Assembly: GCA_036583965.1 (NCBI GenBank)
Contig: JAZBQD010000001.1
Span: 14,561,892 to 14,625,891 of the forward strand
Reading direction: 5' to 3'
Source of the DNA: Prunella strophiata
Taxonomy: Eukaryota; Chordata; Aves; Passeriformes; Prunellidae
Length of the DNA stretch: 64,000 nucleotides
This document shows positions 52,683 to 64,000 of the stretch, piece after piece; position 1 is the stretch's first letter, and every line of letters begins with the position of its first letter. The position numbers and the translations under genes were made by a program. Below the pieces are notes generated by a model that saw only the letters and a program-made list of their open reading frames with translations, made no database searches and had not been told where the DNA came from.

Positions 52683-54879
52683 GCATTCTACAGGTATACA
52701 GACACTCAGAAGCATCAAAAAAGGAGACATAACTAAATTAGTACAAAGATGAGACATTTCCAATGAGCAGTGAGACATTTTGAAATGGATATCAAAGTTA
52801 TGCCTCCAGATTTCAGTGACATTCACTCAGCTGACTTAAAGCAGAGTGGCTAAAACACGATTTTTAAAAATTTTTAAATAACAAAAAATTGCACTACTAA
52901 CAATAACCAATTTTTAAAAAAATCTATACATAAGACCCCTAGCCAATGTTCACATTACAGAGTATTCAAGACAAATGGGAGCAATACTCAAAAAATGGAA
53001 CTAAAGATGCTGGGAAAGAGGTGAAGTGATAGAAACTCAAAATAAAAAGCTTGTCTGCATCTACAGTGCACTCCTGCACATTCTGCATATCAGCCACACT
53101 CTCTCTCACACAAGGCATTGCTTTCAAGTATTTCTGACCAACTGATAGTTACTGGCAGCCTGCTCATTCAGCACACTCAACTGCTATTCCTTCCTTAATA
53201 AATGCTATGTAGAAATGCATGATACCTATAGATTCACTGACTGTACACTTCAAGTTCATGACTTATTTGCAAAATTTTCAATTTTCAGCAATGACAACCA
53301 CTGCTCTCCTGTTCTGGGTTTATGCTGCTGCCTCAAGAGAAATTCCACTTAAAAAAAAGTTCAATCTGTTCTATTGACAGTAGAAATTTATACTCCTGCA
53401 CTTTGCATTTGTCAATACAGAACACTTGAAACTTACCTAGTAATCTGTAGAACTGCTAGACACCAATCAACAGAAAAGCACATAGCAAGAAAAAAAGAAT
53501 CTAGCTTTAAAAAGGAAGAAGAATCTCTTTCAGAAGCTGGTTGGTAAAGTTACTTCCCAGTAAAATACAAAAATAAAAAATAAGAAAGAGCACCAAGTTT
53601 CAATGTCAAAGATTTATTTCTGCTATGGACAGAAGAGAAGAAAGAGAAAAGAATTTGCTTGCACCTCTCCCATTCTACTACTGCTTTGCTGAAAAGGAGG
53701 CCCAGGACAAAATCTGTCAAGACCCACACAGCATCTTTCCCTACAGATTTCCCTTCTTCCTGCAGCCACAGCAGCATTCCTTGAGTCTTTCTATTGCAGA
53801 TTTAAAATATCTATCTCAGCATTTGAAGAGTTATACACCAGGTTGAGGATTTGGCAAAATCAAAAAAGAGCCCTTTGCTCACTAAATTATTTCTGAATGT
53901 GCAGAAAAGTGTGTATTGTGTCCAGGACACATTTCCAGTGCCTTTATAAGTTACTACTTCCATCTGTTAAAAGAAATTCAGAAAAAAACCCAATCTCTGT
54001 AGAAGTAAATTTTTTCTTCTTCATAAGAATCAGGTTCTTAATTTTCTAGTAAATCTCTTTTATTTTCACTACAGTTACTAGATATGAGGGAATATTGCTT
54101 TAATGACCTGACATAAAATCTGTTCCTCCTAGCAGCTATTTTTAGAGCTCAGGAATTAATTACAACTCTTGGTTACCTCAATCATATGCAACCAAGACTT
54201 TTGGTTCCTCATTCACTTCTACACATCACTTGGCAAGAATCTGAATGCCTCTGCTCACAACAGCAGCCAAGAGTTTGCTCTGAGTTATTACAAACATTTT
54301 TAGAATACTTCCTATTTCAGACTCTTTTCAAAATCAAAAGCTTCAAGAATTCCAGTGGAAATACAAATGTTTATCAAGATAGGTAAAAAACTTGTTTAAA
54401 AAATGAATTCTTTTCTCAAATATGGTTTTGCAAGGAGTAAAAATCCATCATAGATGTTCCCATGTTTTGGCTTAAACACCCATTGTAGCCAAAATGAAGA
54501 AGTTTAATATTACTTTTTCTCTCCAGCAGGTCTGTACCTCAGATGTAATCTTGATGCAATTTAATTAAGAGTTTTTAGGCCTAAAACTGCCTCCAGCCTA
54601 GACTGCCTGCTACATAAATAAAGTTTATTCCATCTGAAGCCATCCCTAGGGAATATATTCTTAGGCTAGTCTGAAGACTAAATTAGTATTTTTGTGAATT
54701 ATTTTTATTTAACTAGCTGAAATGAGATAGCTCTGCTGCCCTCCCCTCCCTGTGTAACAGCATAGTCTGCCACAGTACTGTTTACCAAAAGTGAAAATAC
54801 AAATTGAAGAAAAAAGACTTTTTCATCAACAAGCACTGCCTGGCTGTGCTCAGGAAGAGGGTCTGAGCCAGCTTGGCAC

Positions 54880-54940
54880 TGACCTGGCTGGAGCTGGGAC
54901 CAGATTACTTCCAGAGGTCCCTTCCATTCTAAATTACTGA
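54880..54940 (+). mobile_element. CR1 LINE 3' fragment
   Basis: GGGACCAGATTACTTCCAGA followed by GGTCCCTTCCATTCTAAATTA matches the CR1 3' region just before the tail; the ATTCTATG tail itself has decayed. Confidence 0.65.
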
Positions 54941-56220
54941 CTCCACTTAAGCAGATACCTTGTCCAGATACCATTTTAATCTTGTTTTGAAGTATATATG
55001 TACTTATAAAGAAATGCTTGGAATCAAGCCAATTCTTCTGCTGAATGTTTCTGGTCGTACAGCCACAAATTTCCTGGGAGCTTTCTCAAACCTGTAAATA
55101 ACATCCATTAATCAGGCACTTTAAAGACTCCATACTAGCTACTACTACTCCCACTGTGCTGGTTTTGCTGGTAGTATTATTCTTGCCCTACTTCCTCTGC
55201 TCTCTGTTTATGCAGCAGAACTGGTGCAGGTATTTATGGTCTCCTGCACCAAGCTGGCAGTCACTGTTTGCTCCTCCTGACTGCTGTGCACAGGGCACAG
55301 ATTTTAGTTCAGGCCAGCCATGTGCTCTTGAGGCAGAACTCCCCAGGCTCCCCACCTCCTGTGCTTGGATTTGCATTAGGAAGTGCTCCTGCTCATCCTG
55401 ATGTGAGAATTCCAGAAGCAGAGCCCAGCAAGGCCTCCAGGACTGCCCTCAGCCCTGAGGCTGTACCAGCTCTAACAGGGCAGCCTAAGCGCCCCACTGT
55501 CCACTTTGCTTGCAAAATGCACATCTGTTTTCCCAACTTTCTTTCTTTTATTTCTATGTACATGTCCATAGAGAGAACTTGATCTACAGTCTATACACAA
55601 GTCTTGAATCCAGAAATAGACTAATTGTCATATTGGTGTTTCACAGTCCCCAAGAACAGACTGTACAGCTCAAACAGAATTGGACTCCACATTTCACAGA
55701 AATACCATGTGACTGAACAGCAGTTTGTGACTTAAGCAAGTTACTTGTTGTACACTTAACTAGTCCAATGAAATCCTACTGTAAATGTGCATCTGATTTA
55801 AACCAGTGGAAATCACTGGTTTGAAAGGGGGAGATTTACAGTGGAGACGGGTCACATGTTTGTTTGCATTAGAAGTTCTGAACACTGTAATTCTATGCTC
55901 CCTTCACACGTAGCTTACATTGTTATGTAAAGTGATTGTTTTCAGTTTACAAGCTGCTGTACAGACTATTCCTGATATATTCCCACAGATGTGTGATTTA
56001 ACTACTGTGGAACCTAGAAACAGATTCTGCAATTCCCCTCTAAACAAAAACTTTGTTATTTCTTGACTCTGATGATGAACTTCAGGTGAGTCAATTCCAG
56101 TTTCTCAAGGGTCACTTATTGTATTTGTAAGTATCTACTTTTTTTTTTTTAATGCATGGTCAACTTGTTATCCATGAGACTTCCATATATATTCAATTGA
56201 AGTAGAGCAACTGATGTTTT

Positions 56221-56225
<5 letters not shown>

Positions 56226-56254
<29 letters not shown>
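56226..56254. repeat. Short (TA)n microsatellite
   Basis: 29 nt of alternating TA in an A/T-rich neighbourhood, about 1 kb from the very long array at 57237. Confidence 0.9.
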
Positions 56255-56258
<4 letters not shown>

Positions 56259-57233
56259 AAAGTGCATGTACTTATATGCACAACTTATACATAAAAAGTG
56301 CATATGCATATTTATAATATATATACTTTTAGATGGCTTTTACAATCAAAAAAACCCCAACAAACAAAACACACAAAAAATATTTCTGCATATCTGCCTC
56401 AGGTTTCTAAGGAATTAGGCTTCTTTTCTTTCCTTCAGCCAAGGGAAATCTAAAACTTTGATTAATATCAAATGGATCTGAGGGCACACAGACATGATAT
56501 TTGTTCCAAACTAAGCATCTAAAAATGGAAAGAGATGACAGAAGTATAGATCTGAATACACTGACTCTTGGTTAAAGTATCTGTGAAGACACTCATAGTT
56601 CATAAATTCTATTTGTCTCACCCAAACTCTGACAGAGACAGTCTTTTACCAGACTGCATTAAGGAAAATGCTCCATTTTCTAATGATGATTTAATCCTGA
56701 TCCCTTCTGTTCTGCAGGTGGCCCTTGCAGAGCATCACTGCTCTCTCTAACCTTAATACACCAGGTGACCTTTTAGTCATTTCATTTGTATGACAGGAAC
56801 TGGCAATTCCAGGTTTGATCCCCAAGGCTTTTCCAGGACAATTGCTGCACTGCCCACTCACATTATTCTCTTATTGCTCTCTGCCAACATTACAGAGCTC
56901 TGGGAAAACATGCACTGCACTTCTCTGGGGAAGTTTTTGCTTATACATTTTTTTTTTTAAATTATGGAAACAATTTTTAAGATGCTTGGTCACCACAAGG
57001 AATCACTTATCTTGCACTGATAATTATCTTAATATTCACTTTTGCCTAGTGAAGTGAGATTTCACTCCTGCTATTCTACAGACATAGAACAGCCACAGTA
57101 ACTGGTAATGCAGTAACCATAGAAAATTATAACAACAATATAAATACACCACTGTTCTCATTCATTCTGTGTGGCCTCCCACGTGTTGAGCTCCACCAGA
57201 CCAAGAAGAGACTTGTAAGACTCAGACAAGCAC

Positions 57234-58741
<1,508 letters not shown>

Positions 58742-61700
58742 TTCAGCTTGTGATTGAAGAGGGAGAAAGAAAGAAAAAAGATGAACAGTTGATTTGAGAT
58801 AACATTCAGTTAAATAATTACATTCTAGGAAGGCAAGATGTGACACATGTAACAACACTGCATACCTTGAGTTCAAGAATCTGAACTACTTAAAGCATTT
58901 GACTTCATAAAAATACTTACAATACATTAGACTGTACTCAGAATAAGGAATTCCTCCCACAAAATTAAAGGCTTTCTTTGCAGACACTCAGTGCCTGTAT
59001 TTTGACACTTGAACCATAAAATTAAAATGACTAGATATCAACTATTTGTGGTGTATAAAAATTCAATTTCATCCCACTGAAGAGCATCAGCTATCTACAT
59101 TAAAGAATGGTAGGTTTATTGGTTAAGTAATTAATATAAATAATTATAATTATTAAGGATATTTTTAAAAATCTCCATTCCAAATTTCTTCCTGGTATGC
59201 AACCTGATGATGCTTTAGTTTAAGTTAACGTAATTATTAATTTAGTAAGTGTAAACAAAATAATAGGAACCACAACCAAGCAGCTGAGATTTCTTGTATG
59301 GTCTTCCCAGTAGTTATTAATGCACTCCAAGTCTATGAACAGGTGAGATATTCATACTCAGAAGCAAGGACAATATCAGATTCCTGAAGGGCAGAAGTTA
59401 AACATCAGCTGCTCTGTGACAACTACAAGCACTTTCCTATCCTTTGACATTCTGCAGAAACTCCAATGTAATTTTCTCTTCCTTAACTGCAAGATGAACT
59501 TCCAGATGATGAACTGCTTGTGGCAGTAACACTCAGACAAGTTCCCACTGAGCAACTCGCAGTCAGAAAAGAACAAGGTTTTGTCATGTCAAACCTGCAC
59601 ACATCTCACACAGATGTTGGGAGATAACTGGTTTTAGGAGAGTTTGTGAGCACCAAGTGCCAATACCTTGCTATTTCTTAACAAGTATTTTTACTCACAG
59701 CCACAGGCCTCTTTTCCACAATTTTCTACCCTGGGCTTTCTCTCTGGAAAACATTTCTGTTCAGGAATTACACATTCAAGCACAGACTCCCCTTCTGCAT
59801 TATTTTGGGAGACATAACTGCTCACCAATGGAAGCACCAAACAGTGCAACATCACTAAAATCCATGCACATGAGTAAATTAGCTCCAATCCAGTCACTAC
59901 CTCCTTAGTAAGAACAGACCCCAGCCTCTTAATCTGAAAAAAAAAAAAACCCTACATTAGGAAAAGTCTAACTATTATAAGGTTATCAGAGAAAATATAT
60001 TTTAAAAGTAACTGGAGGGCTTAAAAGGAAAACAAACTACAAACTAATGAGAATAGAACCAGCTTATTTTTCCAAAGGTGGCTGCAGATATCTGTGTTTA
60101 AGTCCCTCCCCTTCCACTTCAGCCATGTGAGGCAGCCTCCAACCCAAGCTGCCAGCTCATCTGACCATGCAATTTTGCAATAGGATGTAACAAAATAATT
60201 GAAAAAGCCATTCCAGAAATACTGAATTACCCAGGAACCACTTTGTGTACTCTGGTCAATAAAACACTGTTATCTCTCTTACAATAAGCCATACTGTTTA
60301 TACAAACAAAGTTAGCTTTCATGCATCAGCCATCTATTTATTTAGCAAGATCAGCTATCACTGTAAATCAATTTCTTTGCAAATGAGAAAGACAGCTGCT
60401 GTTAAAACCTACTTAAAACTCTTTACTGCATTCAGTATTTGGGCCTGTTACAGAACAGGCAACAAGAATAGGGGGAAAAAAAAAAGTCACCTGCTAGCAC
60501 CACATCTGGTGACACTCTGAAACAGTCTTCACTTTTACAAGCATTTCTAAGGAAAATGTATAATTTACTGTTTACTTAATAGTTATATATCTTTAAACAT
60601 GAACCAGTACATTAAAAAGTACAACAAGAGAAGCTTACAACTGACAGTCAGACTGGGTACTACCAGGATGATACATAAAATAATCAGCTGAAAGGTAACT
60701 CATAGAATCTGTACTACAGGTTGGCTAATCTGTAAGTAAAAACACAGCAAAAATGGGTTTCATTTCAGATCAGCTCTGTAAAAAAAGAGAACAGACCTAA
60801 TCCTGAGTAAGCCTGAATTTTCATGCAGCTTTTCTCCTAGAACAGTCATACAGAAAAGTCTCACTAAGGACATAATTTACCCAACATAACCAACTAAAGG
60901 CTGGAGCCTCTTTCATGATACTGTGATGAATGAGGAGGTCACTGCCATGTTTTCAGAGATCAACACCTTGCAAAACCTCAGCTGGATAGACAGTATCACC
61001 AATGGCATCTGCAATACAACTTGGCTACAAAATCTACTGGAGATATCAACTGGAACTAGGTGGCTTCAAATCAAACTTATTTCACTATACAAGACAAGTA
61101 TCTGGTTGCAGAACTCCTAAATCCAAGGACCATGAATCAGCCTTGTTGGCAGCTCTCAAAGAAAGAGCTGGGGATGGGGAAGTGCAAGAACACAGAGGAC
61201 TAAGCACTGCTCAGCACAGCTTCTTCTCACTCAAGTTATTTTATCCACTAATCTTTTCATCTACTGTTTTAAATTTGAGACTCAGAGAGTCAGATTCATT
61301 GCAAGCAGCCAATGTCTGTAGCATTCCAGGGAAAATCACAATGTCAAATTTGGACATAGGGAGAAAAAGGTGAAGGGAAGGGAAGCCCCAGACTTGGATG
61401 CACGTGCTACATTTAGTACTGCCTGCTGCCAAATGCCTAGAGTGGAGCAAGCTCTACTTTCTGCCTGGCCCTTTCTGCAAGGTGTTCATGGCCAGGATGC
61501 AGCACAGGACAGCTCCTGATGAGCAGGTAAGAAGTTCCAGGTGAGGTTGTGACTGGAGTATTTGCATTGGGTTTTAAAGAAATATCTGAATATACACTAA
61601 AATAAACCCCTCTGTCAGTGGGGTTTTGGTGGGGATTTTTTAATGTTCATATTCAACAGTTTCTAAGCAATAAAGAACTACAGTGAATTTTCACAGAAGG

Positions 61701-64000
61701 TTGTTCATTAAATCACAGTAAAGCTCTCTGAAGCCCCAAGTCAAAAAGCTTAAATATTTAGGAAGAGACTGAAAAAATCCTGATGGCCTTCAAGTTTATT
61801 TGAAAGACAGATTACAGAATATTATGTAAGGCACAAATCTCAGAACTATTCCCCATTGTATTTACAAATATTACCAAGTTTTACAAGATCATGAATTTTC
61901 ATAAAAAGTGACATTTTCAAAAAGCTTTTCTTGCTTTAATCCTCCTTCTTTCTTTTGATAGGATTAAATGCTGAAATGGCAGGCTGTTAAATAAGCACAG
62001 TGAAATGCCAACTGTGAGGCATTTAACTCCATGTATTCACAAATTAACATTTCACAGTTGCTTTAAATTTTGACATTATAGTTTAGTACCTTCAGGCAAC
62101 GCATTTCAGAAGGTGCTGGATTTGATTTACATTATTTTTCATTTTAGATTCATAAGTTATGCTACTGGAATACCTTGAAGTTTCCCTTAATCCCTGATAA
62201 AAGAAATTTAGTTTTATGAAAGAGCAGTATTTTTAAGCTTTTTTTTTAATAATGCAAGATTGAAATATGGTGTTATAGGTCCTCCCCTTGAGTTACTCCA
62301 GTGCTGATCACAATGACCAGAACGAACTGGAGAAAACATCAAGCAATATTCATAAAAAAAGCACTGGAATGCTTATCTTAATTCTTTATACTTCCTATTA
62401 TTAGATTACTTCAGGAGATATTTGTGTGCTTCTGAGACAACTGCTGCAAGAGTGAATCCTATGGGCTACCAGACATGGCATTTTAGATGGAAATTTTTAC
62501 TTTCCAGAATATGAAATGCAGTTTCAGTATTGCTAAAGTTAATATTTATGGAAGGGATTTCAAAAAATCTAAATGAATGACTCTACCAACAATAAAAAAG
62601 CTCCCAAGACTTACTGCCTGTAGAAATAAGAAATTGTGGAGAAATATGAACCTGTGCCTATTCTTACAGTACCACTTCAGACAACATAGCTGACACCAGA
62701 GTTTAAAGGTGTTCCCTCAAATTTTTTTTGGGTTATGTAACTTATCTTATGACCAATAATGGTTCTCTTGTGCTCCTGAATTTCTATAAAAAAGACTTTA
62801 GGAGAAAACTTGGAACAGATACATTTTTGGTGTGCAGTGGAGAACCTCTCCCCATTACTTTGAATTCTTACAACCAATAAAAAGCACAAACCATTTACAG
62901 TTTACATATATTTTCTGGGTACAAGACTATCAGAAGATACCAATCTCTTTGAAATAGTTTCTACAATTTCTAGAAAACTAATTAATCTTTATGAAAAAAG
63001 ACAGATGAAAGAAACATCACTACAAAGATTTGCAAAGCAGTTCATAAGAAACAAGATTCTCACTTCAATACAACTGCACTTTTGAGTCATTCTTCTCTAC
63101 AGAGGTGAATCCAGAGGAAAGCACCAGCATCTACAGAGCAGTCAATGCACAGGGTACTTACAAAGCTACCTCAGGTCTCTGCTACTCATACTTCAAGTTC
63201 ATCTCCATGACCATTCTTCTGCCAGTTCTACAGATAGCAGACTATATTTTCCATTTATAAATAAAGAAATTCTGATTTTTGCTGAAAAATCATGCTGCTC
63301 TTTCACAACACTACACAGGAAGTGCTGGCACTGGTAAAGAGTCTCACCAAGGGTAGAGAGGGCCCAAGGTTCACTCTGAACAGATGTGCTCCAAGGGAAA
63401 ATAGAACAATTCATTTTGTTTGTAGAAATCAACCTGGTACTGCTGAGTGGCAGTCCAGTGGACATAACCATCCACATTTATGACATGGCCTCCACTTCAT
63501 ATCTGCAAGCATGTATCTCATTATTTAGAGATATCTCATTATTTAACCATAGAACACCTGTCTGGCAATCCAGTGCTGCTAATGCTAATTACTGCATCCT
63601 AGCCATACATCATTTTTACATAGCAATGCACTGATTAACCTTAATTCCAGCAGCATGTACTACTAATTAAGGCATTTAAGGATGTTTACATGTTTCACAT
63701 GGGAATGTGCAAAATCACTCTCTGAAGTCTGACTTCGTGTTTCAGATCTGACAAACATAAGCCTGAGACACATTTGTATTGTAACAGACACTTCAATAAT
63801 GCTCCAGATATATTCAATAACACAGCATCTTTTTTCAACATCAATTGTGACATCTACTAATGTTCCATAAATTCTGGGATCAGATTAAAGTCTTGCCAAA
63901 ATTCATTACAAAGTATTAAACCTGTCTAATCTTTTATCACTACTACTAACACAATAAAAAGAATGAAAATGTCAGGAAGTATACAAAGCTATGAGAATTT

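Noticed and set aside
55004..55091. - strand 28-codon open segment after a TTTACAG that looked like a terminal exon
   Set aside because: It matches no part of PDZD8 I know, and such short open stretches are expected by chance in a 25-kb intron.

Overview
This is a vertebrate nuclear window, most likely from a bird and plausibly a songbird. The bird call rests on three things: CR1 LINE 3' ends carrying the avian ATTCTATG-type tail, short introns, and bird-like encoded proteins. No Alu, B1 or similar mammalian SINE was seen. The songbird part is inference only.

Two protein-coding genes lie tail to tail. SLC18A2 (vesicular monoamine transporter 2) is on the + strand. I reconstructed 15 coding exons between 3988 and 30844; joined, they give 1560 nt (519 codons plus stop), every junction keeps phase, and every intron is GT-AG. 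PDZD8 (ER-anchored SMP/PDZ lipid-transfer and tethering protein) is on the - strand. Its last two coding exons are here (39172-39010 and 37951-35757), encoding the C-terminal ~785 residues. The earlier exons (transmembrane segment and SMP domain) were not found and should lie beyond 64000. The SLC18A2-PDZD8 pair in convergent orientation matches the arrangement known at human 10q25.

Layout: 1-1940 is intergenic with CR1 and LTR remnants. 1941-3729 is a large variant-repeat minisatellite directly before SLC18A2. 3730-4108 is GC-rich 5' sequence plus the first coding exon. 4109-30733 holds SLC18A2 introns and exons, including a perfect 1,014-nt (AT)n tract and a 27-bp minisatellite beside exon 5. 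30845 to about 32260 is 3' UTR. There is then a gap of about 1.1 kb, followed by the PDZD8 3' UTR (about 33389-35756) and its exons. 39173-64000 is one long PDZD8 intron, AT-rich, containing a perfect 1,502-nt (AT)n tract and a few repeat remnants.

The two genes are neighbours, not a pathway. SLC18A2 loads monoamines into secretory vesicles; PDZD8 tethers the ER to late endosomes and moves lipids. I found no evidence of an undescribed gene system. The most unusual material is repeat DNA: the three-unit-length minisatellite upstream of SLC18A2 and the two kilobase-scale pure AT arrays.
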